A DNA stretch of 64,000 bases from Opitutales bacterium (GTDB taxonomy: Bacteria > Verrucomicrobiota > Verrucomicrobiia > Opitutales > UBA2995): the NCBI GenBank assembly GCA_022824405.1, contig JAJDZZ010000021.1, forward strand, positions 1 through 64,000, given 5' to 3'. A program made the position numbers and the translations under genes. The number at the start of each line of letters is the position of its first letter. The first letter of the stretch is position 1. Of the stretch, positions 1 to 7,527 are shown piece by piece. The notes below the pieces were generated by a model. That model saw nothing but the letters and a program-made list of their open reading frames with translations, was not told where the DNA came from and searched no databases.

Positions 1-72
1 TGATCAGTGGCTAGCGGTCAGTGAAATATGTCTTTCGGTTAATGCTGGATGCTGGGTCCGTGACCTCAGTGC

Positions 73-102
73 AATCGCGGGATAAACCCGCTCCTACAGT
101 TT
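73..102 (-). repeat. REP-like hairpin repeat, copy 1
   Basis: This short palindromic unit contains the arms GCGGG and CCCGC around a short loop, followed by CTCCTACAGTTT. The same unit recurs at 5112-5140, 63679-63706 and 63729-63757 with compensatory changes in the stem (GCGGG, GCGGC, GGGGG). That pattern suggests the hairpin is conserved rather than the exact bases. It lies in a non-coding stretch upstream of a second repeat block. Confidence 0.7.
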
Positions 103-137
103 ATTTTGCCTTTATAATTCCATCTTCGCGTACCTCT

Positions 138-225
138 CGCCTCATTCCCCCACTCCACCATTCCATCATTCCATCTCTCCCCCATTCCTCATTCCTCATT
201 CCTCATTGGCACGCCTTAGCGCGCC
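138..225 (-). repeat. Right arm of a compound intergenic repeat
   Basis: This block holds a run of CCATTCCATCATTCC-type words (138-175), then ATTCCTC iterons (181-206), then a GC hairpin of the form GGCACGCC...GGCGCGCC ending at 225. The same order of iterons and hairpin forms the right arms of the elements at 2080-2323 and 63481-63825. The hairpin ends two bases from the stop codon of the sulfatase gene at 228. The left arm is not visible inside the window. Confidence 0.65.
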
Positions 226-227
226 TC

Positions 228-2033
228 TCATGGTGATCTGATGAACGGACCGGTGTAGGGGGGGCGCTCGAAACGGACCGGATTCTCTACTACGCGGGGA
301 TCGTTTTCGGCTACCAGGGTATCCATCAATTCCTGGCGGAGTTTCAATTTGATCTCTGCGTAGTCTTTCTGATCGGCCACGTTGGTGAGATAGTCGGGGT
401 CCTTGCGCAAGTCGTAGAGTTCTTCCTCGGGGCGTTTGGCTAGGGCATAGTCATAGAACCGACGATTTTCCGGCTCTTTGCGATGCTCGATAACCCACCT
501 CTTTGTTGGGCTGCCATCCAAGTCGCCAAAGCCTATGAAGGTGTTTTGCTCCAAAGCGTTGAGATCGGAAAATGAATCGTCCAGGACCACCCCTGGCGTT
601 CCCATGGGCCAGCGGTCCGGCTCAAAATTGCGGATATACAAAAATTCCCCGGTGCGGATGGCTCGCTGTGGATATGGTAAAAATCCTTCCCGAGCCGAAG
701 CGACGTGTCGCTCTCGCCCCAGTATCACAGAGTTGCGAGCCGGATCGATCCGACCCGATCCTTCAGCCAGAAAGAGGGGTATCAAATCGCGCTCAGCCAT
801 GCCTTCGGGAACAGGGGTTTGACCGGCTTTCAAAAAAGTCGGCGCCAATTCGCGCAGGTTGATAAAGTCACTCACTACCCTACCCGGCTCGATCTTTTCC
901 GGCCAACGAGCGGCCAAAGTTACTTCTGTGCCCAAATCATACAGATTGCATTTTGCCCGTGGTATGCCGGGAATGCCGTGATCCCCACTGATAACCACCA
1001 GGGTGTTATCCAGCTCACCCATTTCCTCCAACTTGTTTAAAATCAGGCCGATCCCGGCGTCCACGGCGAGACATTCTCCCAGATAGTCGTTTACGTCTTC
1101 CCGCACGTCGTGGACATCCGGAAGAAATTTTGGCAGCCGGCCCTTCAATTTATCGGGATCCAGGCCCCATATTGCTTGGCCCGAGCCCTTGGTCCACTTG
1201 CGATGGGTATTGGTCGGCCCCCACCAAAAGCAAAAAGGCTGTCCCTCTTCACGGTCGGCCATGAAGGCCTCGAAATTAGCCCTGACCTCATCGTATAATT
1301 CCTGCTTGGCGCCTTCGATTCCCAGCTTCGTAGCATTCCTACTGACGAATTGGGAGAAATTATTAAATTTGGTACCGCCCTGATGGTAGGCGGTCCTCTT
1401 TCCTCCGTAAGGCGCATGGGGAGGAGTACCCGGGGTCCAAACCTTGTAGGAGTATCCGATATGGTATCCTGCTTTTTCCAGCTCGAGAGGGAAAGAAGGT
1501 ATGTTCGGGTCCCAGACGGCGCCCTGCAAGATGGCTCCGCGTTCCGTATTCCAAAAATACCGGCCCGACAATAACGAGCTGCGACAGGGTGTGCAAGATG
1601 GAGCGGGAACGAAGGCGTTGGTAAATAAGACGCCTTCATTTGCGACTCGGTCGAAGTGAGGGGTGTCGATGAGAGCGCCGATCGACTGCGGCCCTTCCAC
1701 CTTTTCATAGGCGCTCGCATAACGGCCCCAGTCATCGGCGAAGAGAAAGACGATATTGGGGCGTCCATCGGCAAAAACCGAGCCTGTCGCCGCAACAAAG
1801 AGGATTAGCCCGAATATCTCACAAATCTTCTGCTGCGCTCCGGAATGACGGCGCTGGAGCGGATTTACCTGGATTTCCTGCCCGTGCTCCGCACAGATGC
1901 AGGCGGACTTTGCCGGGTGTCGACCCGGCTTCGCCCCCGAATCTGCACGAAACCCCCACCAGCACTCGACCTCCGTTCGCTCGCAACGAATTTTGTGAGA
2001 TATGCGGGATAGGAACGGTAAAATCGACTTCAT
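228..2033 (-). CDS. Sulfatase with a mobile-element insertion in its signal peptide
   Basis: This is a formylglycine-dependent sulfatase of the alkaline phosphatase superfamily, expected to remove sulfate esters from polysaccharides outside the cytoplasm. The metal-binding opening NIVFLFADDWG is followed by the modification motif CTPCR (C-X-P-C-R) and GRYFWNTERG. Later come SGDHGIPG and a C-terminal region that ends ELYDLRKDPDYL before the tail, all typical of the family. I chose ATG 2033 (601 aa) because it begins MKSILPFL, a plausible signal peptide start. A 201-bp inverted-repeat element (1809-2009) then adds 68 codons before the hydrophobic segment LILFVAATGSVFA resumes. Without the insert the N-terminus would be a textbook signal peptide. 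The frame is open through the insert, but export is probably impaired. No strong ribosome binding site is visible. Confidence 0.85.
   Translation of the reverse strand: MKSILPFLSRISHKIRCERTEVECWWGFRADSGAKPGRHPAKSACICAEHGQEIQVNPLQRRHSGAQQKICEIFGLILFVAATGSVFADGRPNIVFLFADDWGRYASAYEKVEGPQSIGALIDTPHFDRVANEGVLFTNAFVPAPSCTPCRSSLLSGRYFWNTERGAILQGAVWDPNIPSFPLELEKAGYHIGYSYKVWTPGTPPHAPYGGKRTAYHQGGTKFNNFSQFVSRNATKLGIEGAKQELYDEVRANFEAFMADREEGQPFCFWWGPTNTHRKWTKGSGQAIWGLDPDKLKGRLPKFLPDVHDVREDVNDYLGECLAVDAGIGLILNKLEEMGELDNTLVVISGDHGIPGIPRAKCNLYDLGTEVTLAARWPEKIEPGRVVSDFINLRELAPTFLKAGQTPVPEGMAERDLIPLFLAEGSGRIDPARNSVILGRERHVASAREGFLPYPQRAIRTGEFLYIRNFEPDRWPMGTPGVVLDDSFSDLNALEQNTFIGFGDLDGSPTKRWVIEHRKEPENRRFYDYALAKRPEEELYDLRKDPDYLTNVADQKDYAEIKLKLRQELMDTLVAENDPRVVENPVRFERPPYTGPFIRSP
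1809..2009. mobile_element. 201-bp inverted-repeat insertion element (MITE-like)
   Basis: The element is bounded by 17-base inverted repeats, CCCGAATATCTCACAAA at 1809-1825 and TTTGTGAGATATGCGGG at 1992-2008, matching at 16 of 17 positions. The trinucleotide TAG flanks it on both sides (1806-1808 and 2010-2012), consistent with a 3-bp target duplication. An internal palindrome GCCGGGTGTCGACCCGGC lies near 1909-1926. There is no transposase, so it would need an enzyme in trans. It is inserted in frame in the sulfatase signal peptide, adding 204 bp with the duplication and no stop codon. A sequence beginning CCCGAATATCTCGCAAA at 57002 resembles its end. Confidence 0.75.
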
Positions 2034-2079
2034 GGTTATCCCACAAGATAAAACAGAAATGCCCGAACGGCCAAGCATA

Positions 2080-2323
2080 GAGGCGCCCAAGGGCGCCAAT
2101 TAGGAATTAGGAATGGGGGAGAAAAGGATGAAGGCTGAAGGCTGAAAAGGGGAGAAGGGGAAAAACCACAGAGAACACAGAGAGGGAGAGGAGAGGGGAC
2201 TCTCGCAAAGATAGGCGCCATCGGCGCCTCTTCCCCCTTTGTGTCCTTGTGCCTTTGTGCCATCTCGCCCTGGCGAGATCCCATTCCTAATTCATAATTC
2301 CTCATTCGCGCGCCTTGGCGCGC
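2080..2323. repeat. Compound repeat element with inverted hairpin/iteron arms
   Basis: The left arm is the hairpin GGCGCCCAAGGGCGCC followed by AATTAGGAATTAGGAATGGGG. The right arm (2280-2323) is its inverted counterpart: CCATTCCTAATTCATAATTCC, then the hairpin GCGCGCCTTGGCGCGC. Between them are a CCACAGAGAACACAGAG module (about 2165), CTCTCGCAAAGAT (about 2201), a GGCGCC palindrome pair (about 2215-2230) and a CATCTCGCC/GGCGAGATC hairpin. All of these modules recur elsewhere in the window. The 244-bp size, inverted ends and lack of a gene suggest a non-autonomous mobile element. Open frames inside it are translations of repeats, not genes. Confidence 0.7.
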
Positions 2324-3501
2324 TTTCCCTCTTCATTGCCAATCAAACAGGCGGTCAAGGAGGGGGTCGGCTGGAAATCTCGAAGGACCCGGATCGTTTC
2401 CCCGTTTCGATGAAGGCGCACCTCGGGGACATTGATCTGCGGTGTTTTGTGGGGAGCGAAGAGAATATCGTCGTGGGTGGCGTTTTGTGCTTCCCGGAAC
2501 CGATCCGGGGTCAGGTGACCGCCCAGGTGATCGCTCCGGCCGGTAGCCACGTGCACGGTGCCGAGTATTTTTTCATCCTGAATGTCCCGATTGGAAACGG
2601 GGAGGACCTGGGTGCCGAAGCCGAGTTCGCCGATTTCGCCGGTGGCGGGATCGCTGACCATCTTGTCGTTGTGGGCATCGATCACCTTGGGGCTGCCTTC
2701 GAGCAGTTCGGCGGCCTGAATACGCCCATCGGAAACGTGCATGAGGCCGATGGTGCCGTCTTCATAAAGCAGGGGAAAACGGCCTTCCGCCCCGGTGGGG
2801 ACAAAATACACCTCACCGGCGGGGAGGTTGGCGATGTCGGGTTCTTTCCCCAGGCACAGGCCGTGGCTTTTCTGGGCCTCCTGTCCATCGAGCATCAGTT
2901 TGAGGGTGTGTTTTTGGCCCTTTACCTCAAAATCGATTTCCGCCCAATCGGAACGGGTCATGTGGAGGCGCAATTTCTCGGCTTGGGCGGATACTTCCCG
3001 GTAATCCACGGCCAGACCCGACCGCAGAATAGTGTCATTCATACCGTGCATGGTGGCGCCGCGGAAACCCCATTGCCTGGCCGAGGCGGTCAAAGGCGCG
3101 GTGGCAGATTCGGTGGAAATGCAGAGAATGAGATCGTACGGTTTATAGATGTGTTCGACCAGGCTGAGGCGGTTGCCTTGGGGGTCGCAACAATCTTCCG
3201 GCAGGTCGAGATTGGAGCCTCCGGTGCGCTTGTAGGCGTAGATTTGGCCTCCGTTCAGCCCCAACTCCCGCAGGACACCCTCCTTGAACCCAAGGTAGAA
3301 TTTGTCGTAAGCGTGGCGTTGAATGGTTAGGGACGCATCCTCGAGGAAGGCGAAGCCCTTCATCAGGGAAGGATCATCCAAGTCAATCAAGATACATATC
3401 TTTTCCCCGGGATCCGGTTGGAATACCGTTTTCAATAAGCGGCCCAGATTGAAGGGAGGGAAAGTCTTAAGCTCTTCTTCTGTGGTTTGAATGTCTATCA
3501 C
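2302..3501 (-). CDS. Aminopeptidase T (M29)-like metallopeptidase
   Basis: The 399-residue protein resembles the leucyl aminopeptidase/aminopeptidase T family (M29). These are cytoplasmic dinuclear metal exopeptidases that usually have about 370-410 residues. Supporting motifs are the central AGEVYFVPTGAEGRFP segment, then GELGFGTQ, then LGTVHVATGRSDHLGG and DDILFAPHKTP near the C-terminus, which place Glu, His and Asp residues where the family binds metal. No signal peptide is seen. It lies 34 bp after the cystathionine synthase gene on the same strand, so they may be co-transcribed. The last residues, KRAKARE, and the TGA stop are encoded by the right hairpin arm of the repeat element at 2080-2323, so the original C-terminus has probably been replaced. 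Confidence 0.75.
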   Translation of the reverse strand: MIDIQTTEEELKTFPPFNLGRLLKTVFQPDPGEKICILIDLDDPSLMKGFAFLEDASLTIQRHAYDKFYLGFKEGVLRELGLNGGQIYAYKRTGGSNLDLPEDCCDPQGNRLSLVEHIYKPYDLILCISTESATAPLTASARQWGFRGATMHGMNDTILRSGLAVDYREVSAQAEKLRLHMTRSDWAEIDFEVKGQKHTLKLMLDGQEAQKSHGLCLGKEPDIANLPAGEVYFVPTGAEGRFPLLYEDGTIGLMHVSDGRIQAAELLEGSPKVIDAHNDKMVSDPATGEIGELGFGTQVLPVSNRDIQDEKILGTVHVATGRSDHLGGHLTPDRFREAQNATHDDILFAPHKTPQINVPEVRLHRNGETIRVLRDFQPTPSLTACLIGNEEGKRAKARE

Positions 3502-3535
3502 GGCGAGTTAATGTGAGGGTTATGGCTGGTGATGA

Positions 3536-5104
3536 TCAAAGCGTCTCATCGAATGCGTCAATAATTTGCTCGATGGGCTCAACCCCGACGGAAATGCGAA
3601 CGAGGTCCGGATTGATACCATAATTCATTAATTCCATGCGACCGGCCGGGTCGGAGACAATGTCGTAATGGGCCATGTACATGTAGGGGCAAATGAGGGT
3701 CCGGACCATACCGAAACTCGGCCCCTTGCTGATACGGCAGGGATCGTAAACCCGGGCCAGGGGCTTAGCCAGGTCGATGGTAATCATGCAGCCCGGGGAT
3801 CGGTCGCCTCTCTCGATTTTTCGATACCGCTCCCTGTTGGTGTCACCGTAGGCCCAGTATACTTTTTTGACCCCGGGGTGTTGTTGCAGATACCGGGCCA
3901 GTTTGAGGGTGTTGGCATTGACGGTACGAGCCACGGTCTGACAATGGGGCAGTTGTTGGGCCACCCGTTCAACGTCGCGATAATAGGGCGGCTCCACGTA
4001 ATGAGGGACAATGGCTTTGAGTTCGGAGTGAAAGGGAGATTGGGGATTGAGGGCGAGGAGTCCCATCATCACATCCCCCTCGTGCGCGATGTATTTGGTC
4101 AAGCTGGTCACCAGAACATCGCAATAGGGCATGGTATCCACATTGAGAATGGAGCTCACGGTCGGATCGACCATCAGAACCACGCCGTGGAGGCGGGAAA
4201 GCTCGATCAAACGATCCGCATCGGGCGTTTGCAGCAAGGGATTGGTGGGAAATTCGGCGATTATTCCGGCCACTTCCTGGCCGCGCTCATCCAAAATTGA
4301 AGCCAACCGATCGAGATCGGTCGGGTCCGGGATGAGGATTTTCTTGTCCCCTTCCCCAGGAAACTTGTTGAGGATTTCGTAGGTATCGACGTAGAGCCAA
4401 CCCAATTGAATCCAGAGGGTCCGCGATTTGGCGGCCTGGAGATCCCGGATGGCGTTGAAGGCGGCAAAAACGGAACTCATGCCGGAGGCGGTTAGCCATA
4501 CATCTTCTTGGCGGACAGAGCCGACAGCCTCGCTTAACGCATCTCGAACGGTTGTGGAAGGTTGTAAGGAGGGCCGCTCCGGATTTGCTCCCGGGATCAA
4601 CCCGTTCCGGAGGAGCAGGTCTTCGGCTTCCCGTGAGGAAATGCGGACCCCGGTATGTTGCAAAAATTTCCGGGCCTTTTCCTCCGCCTCCCCGCCGCGG
4701 ACAACCGAAACGACGGCGCGGGATTCATCGGAAAAAAGCCTTACCCGGTCAATTCCGACATAGCGCTGCAAGGCTTTGGCGGCATGGAGGGAGCACAGGC
4801 AAAACACCACCCTGTCCCGCAATTGGAGGCGGGTCTGCAAATTGGCTTCCCATTGCAACACCCAATGATGGGAAACAAACCTCGGATAGGCCACCTTGAG
4901 ACGGGCAACCGCCTCGGGCAGCCTCTCCTCATATTGGACAACGTTCTCCATAGTCGGAAAACTACAGGATACCGCGTGCGGCAAATGGGGTATAGGCCGG
5001 GCAAAGGGTATCTGGACGGAAGGTATTTCCACGGAACGATTTTGGACGGGGAAGTTTGGAAGCCAACCAACCGGCCAGAGGAATTCAACCGTTTTCTCCG
5101 CCAT
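3536..5104 (-). CDS. Cystathionine gamma-synthase, fungal-type (PLP-dependent)
   Basis: This is a Cys/Met-metabolism PLP enzyme of fold type I that would join an activated homoserine with cysteine to make cystathionine. The C-terminal two thirds carry the family core, including the PLP lysine in LVTSLTKYIAHEGDVMMG and the closing RISVGVEPIEQIIDAF. The N-terminus carries RPIPHLPHAVSCSFP and NVVQYEE, which match the long N-terminal domain of STR2-type enzymes; the shorter bacterial MetB enzymes lack it. That match requires ATG 5104 (522 aa) rather than the internal ATG at 4951. The leader just before the start is a REP-like hairpin (5112-5140), leaving no clear ribosome binding site. MetA, which would supply the substrate, is encoded at the other end of the window. 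Confidence 0.8.
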   Translation of the reverse strand: MAEKTVEFLWPVGWLPNFPVQNRSVEIPSVQIPFARPIPHLPHAVSCSFPTMENVVQYEERLPEAVARLKVAYPRFVSHHWVLQWEANLQTRLQLRDRVVFCLCSLHAAKALQRYVGIDRVRLFSDESRAVVSVVRGGEAEEKARKFLQHTGVRISSREAEDLLLRNGLIPGANPERPSLQPSTTVRDALSEAVGSVRQEDVWLTASGMSSVFAAFNAIRDLQAAKSRTLWIQLGWLYVDTYEILNKFPGEGDKKILIPDPTDLDRLASILDERGQEVAGIIAEFPTNPLLQTPDADRLIELSRLHGVVLMVDPTVSSILNVDTMPYCDVLVTSLTKYIAHEGDVMMGLLALNPQSPFHSELKAIVPHYVEPPYYRDVERVAQQLPHCQTVARTVNANTLKLARYLQQHPGVKKVYWAYGDTNRERYRKIERGDRSPGCMITIDLAKPLARVYDPCRISKGPSFGMVRTLICPYMYMAHYDIVSDPAGRMELMNYGINPDLVRISVGVEPIEQIIDAFDETL

Positions 5105-5111
5105 GTTGGAG

Positions 5112-5140
5112 AATCGCGGCGCAAAGCCGCTCCTACAGTT
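5112..5140 (-). repeat. REP-like hairpin repeat, copy 2, in a gene leader
   Basis: GCGGC and GCCGC arms flank a short loop, followed by TCCTACAGTT. The unit sits 7 bases upstream of the ATG of the cystathionine gamma-synthase gene, read on the minus strand. A hairpin here would occupy the usual ribosome-binding position. Copies 1, 3 and 4 lie at 73-102, 63679-63706 and 63729-63757. Confidence 0.65.
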
Positions 5141-5175
5141 GAATAAAATGTATGCGCCAAGCGCAAAGGGGGAGA

Positions 5176-5251
5176 GGCGCCCAGGGACGCCAGTCGTGGT
5201 CAGTTCCTTGTTTTTTACAGGTCCCCATGTTGAAAATCCAGGACTGATCCC
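5176..5251. repeat. GGCGCC hairpin followed by a 54-bp imperfect palindrome
   Basis: A GGCGCCCAGGGACGCC hairpin (5176-5191) is followed by an imperfect palindrome from 5198 to 5251. Its arms read GGTCAGTTCCTTG and CCAGGACTGATCC, separated by a GTCCCC core. The same palindrome occurs in the opposite orientation at 50757-50814, and one arm occurs at 44547-44580. Its form recalls the long hairpins associated with REP-associated tyrosine transposases, but no such transposase is present here. Confidence 0.6.
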
Positions 5252-5295
5252 TTGCCGGATGCTCAGGGGATCCAATCGGGACTCCTTGGCGGATG

Positions 5296-5985
5296 CTAAA
5301 TGATCCTGTCCTTTGTCTTAAGGGCTTTGATTTCCGGGGAATGCCGGATGTCTTCACCTCGGAAGAGAGAGACCACTTGCTCGGCCAAGTTGCAGGCATG
5401 ATCGGCAATCCGCTCCAGGGATTTGGAGATGAACATGCTCTCCAGCGACTCCAAAGCGGTTTCCGGATCCCTCATGATCCGCCGGGTCAGATTGTGGAAA
5501 ATATTGTAGTTGAATTCATCGACCAGACGATCCCGCCGAATCAGTTCCTCAGCCAGTTCCACGTCGCCCTCCAAAAAAGATTGGATGGCGTCGTTCAGCA
5601 TACCGATGGTCAAAGTAATCATATCGGGAAATTCCTGATCCAGTTTGGGAGCCGCGATGCGGCTGATGCGAATAACCCGTTTGGCAATCCCGCATGCCTC
5701 GTCCCCTATCCTTTCGAGATCGTGGGTTACTTTGGTGCCGACCATGAGCAGGCGAAGGTCGTTGGCTACCGGAGCACGCAGGCTGATATAGCGAATGGCC
5801 TTGGTATCGATGGTTATTTCCAAATTATCGATTACATCATCCTCTTCAAGGACTTCTCGGGCCAGTTTGGGGTCCAAATCCAGGATGGCCTTGCAGGCCT
5901 TGCGGGTAACTTCGATAGCCTTCTGCCCCATCATGATGAGGTTGCTGTGGAAGTCTTCCAGTTCGCTGTGAAAAAACCGTTTCAT
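5296..5985 (-). CDS. phoU: Phosphate transport system regulator PhoU
   Basis: PhoU is a cytoplasmic all-alpha protein that couples the Pst phosphate transporter to the PhoR sensor and represses the Pho response. The 229-residue product has the family length and two repeats of the three-helix PhoU domain. It opens MKRFFHSELEDFHSNLIMMG and has the metal-contacting motifs ERIGDEACGIAKR in the first repeat and ERIADHACNLAEQV in the second. I used ATG 5985, not the upstream in-frame ATG, because the family starts here and an AGGGGG sequence lies just upstream. No pst or pho genes adjoin it in this window. Confidence 0.93.
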   Translation of the reverse strand: MKRFFHSELEDFHSNLIMMGQKAIEVTRKACKAILDLDPKLAREVLEEDDVIDNLEITIDTKAIRYISLRAPVANDLRLLMVGTKVTHDLERIGDEACGIAKRVIRISRIAAPKLDQEFPDMITLTIGMLNDAIQSFLEGDVELAEELIRRDRLVDEFNYNIFHNLTRRIMRDPETALESLESMFISKSLERIADHACNLAEQVVSLFRGEDIRHSPEIKALKTKDRII

Positions 5986-6184
5986 GTGCAAGCCCCCTGA
6001 CGGGCCGTCAAAAATCAGCGGCAATCATTTCACCTGACTTCCTGTCCAACCCCGTCACGAGGAAGGGGGAAAGAGATTGGATCAGGGATAAATGTGGCGC
6101 TTAATTGCTGAACAGTATCCCCCAGCGTAAAAGGTATGTAAACCCACTTTTTGTTCCGATTTGGTTACAAAGCAGCGTCCTTGG

Positions 6185-6340
6185 AGGCGCCCAGGGGCGC
6201 CAATTAGGAATTAGGAATTGGATCTCGCCAAGGCGAGATGGCAAAAAGGCACAGAGGCACAAAGGATTAATCGTGATCGAAAGGAAAGGAGGGAAGGAGT
6301 GGTGGAGTGATGGAGTGGTGGAATGTGGTGATGGGGGGGC
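6185..6340. repeat. Compound intergenic repeat block
   Basis: The block opens with the hairpin GGCGCCCAGGGGCGCC and AATTAGGAATTAGG iterons. A second hairpin, ATCTCGCCAAGGCGAGAT, follows, then GCACAGAGGCACAAAGG, ATTAATCGTGATCG, and a purine-rich run of GGAGTGATGGAGTGGTGG words. The same modules occur in the same or inverted order at 138-225, 2080-2323, 19861-19972 and 56933-57121. No inverted right arm is evident here, so this may be a truncated element. It fills most of the gap between phoU and the next gene. Confidence 0.65.
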
Positions 6341-6401
6341 CAAAGGTAATATTGGGAGGAATTGGGTTGAAAGGAGGCAAATTTTCCTGACCTTTTAAGT
6401 T

Positions 6402-7481
6402 ATGGGCATGCGTGAGGCAATGGCAGGAAACCGGGGGAGATTCTGTCTGCTGGTTTTGGCGCTGGTTTTCTTTTCCGTTTCCGCCCGAGGGCAGAAGGCC
6501 TTTTCCTATGGCGCGAATGAACTGATCGAGAACGCTTTCGGCTGGTTGGCCGGGCCGAATAATCCCGATCTCATCCACGTTTACAAACTCAGTTGTCCGA
6601 AGTGTATCGGGGAGATCAAGGAGGCCTTCAAGGGGAATCCCGACGGGCAGGGGTTGATATATTTTACAACCTTTCAGCAAAATGACCGCATCATAGCCCA
6701 GTCTCTGCTGGCCTCCACCCTGTCCCACAAGAATAAAAGCGAACGAACGGATACCTTTGGGGAACTCTTGAACCTGTTCGCGAATTCTCCCGAACATTTT
6801 CTGAGCAATCCGGAGGAGTGGAGATCCCTGGCGTTGAGTTTTTGGAATTTTGACCGGTATGCCCTGGAGGACCCGGAACCCTGGGCCGATGCATTGAACT
6901 GGATGGATCGACAAAACCGCACCCTTGCCCTCCTCAATAAAATGAGTTACCCGACAACGATTGTGCTCCGGGAACAAGTCTCCGTACCGGAGGTGGAGAA
7001 AAATTCCTATCGCGACCAATACCTTTTCGCAACCCTTGCCCTGCCCTGGTTGAAATATCCGGAAAAACTTCCCAGTCGGGAGAGGATGTCCGGGTTTCTG
7101 TTTCCGGAACTTCCCAAGATCACGATACAACCGGTGAGACAATACGGCTTTCTGGAATGGAACAACTTCGCGAAAACAGCCGTATCGGGAGCCTATTGGC
7201 AATTTTTTGGAGGGGCGGACGTAACCATGCACCCTCGATTGTTGGAGTTTCTCGCCTTGTTTCTGGAACTCCCTACGGACCGGGATCGTCAAACCGCATT
7301 TGCCGAGGCCATGCAAATAATTGCCGAAAACACTAGGCAGGGACGTCCCAGAAGCATACTGATCGCGCTGCCCCGGGTACAATTCGACCTCTCCATACCG
7401 GAAGAGCGTCGTGCCCGTAGAATGGAAGAGGCCCGCCAAATGATGGAGCAATTTCACATGTATGAGGAATTGCGGGGATAG
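6402..7481 (+). CDS. Secreted DsbA-like thiol oxidoreductase (putative)
   Basis: I recognise no named family. The 359-residue protein has an N-terminal signal peptide (hydrophobic CLLVLALVFFSVSA). Around residues 60-70 it has a CPKC dithiol motif (VYKLSCPKCIGEIKEAF) of the kind found at the active site of DsbA-like thioredoxin folds. Around residue 185 the segment SYPTTIVL looks like the cis-proline loop that pairs with such a site. The spacing of about 120 residues suggests a helical insertion, as in DsbA. The C-terminal 150 residues, ending in charged helices, are unassigned. The start is uncertain; an in-frame ATG at 6420 would give a more compact signal peptide. It precedes the isomerase gene by 46 bp. 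Confidence 0.6.
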   Translation: MGMREAMAGNRGRFCLLVLALVFFSVSARGQKAFSYGANELIENAFGWLAGPNNPDLIHVYKLSCPKCIGEIKEAFKGNPDGQGLIYFTTFQQNDRIIAQSLLASTLSHKNKSERTDTFGELLNLFANSPEHFLSNPEEWRSLALSFWNFDRYALEDPEPWADALNWMDRQNRTLALLNKMSYPTTIVLREQVSVPEVEKNSYRDQYLFATLALPWLKYPEKLPSRERMSGFLFPELPKITIQPVRQYGFLEWNNFAKTAVSGAYWQFFGGADVTMHPRLLEFLALFLELPTDRDRQTAFAEAMQIIAENTRQGRPRSILIALPRVQFDLSIPEERRARRMEEARQMMEQFHMYEELRG

Positions 7482-7527
7482 TGACGGCGGTTTGCCCCCG
7501 GCTAAATCCTCTCCTAACGATTTAAAT

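Noticed and set aside
2036-2305. Open frame encoding LCVLCGFSPSPLFS-type sequence
   Set aside because: It is a translation of the CCACAGAG/CACAAAGG repeat modules; similar peptides arise at 63402-63680 and 6101-6343 for the same reason.
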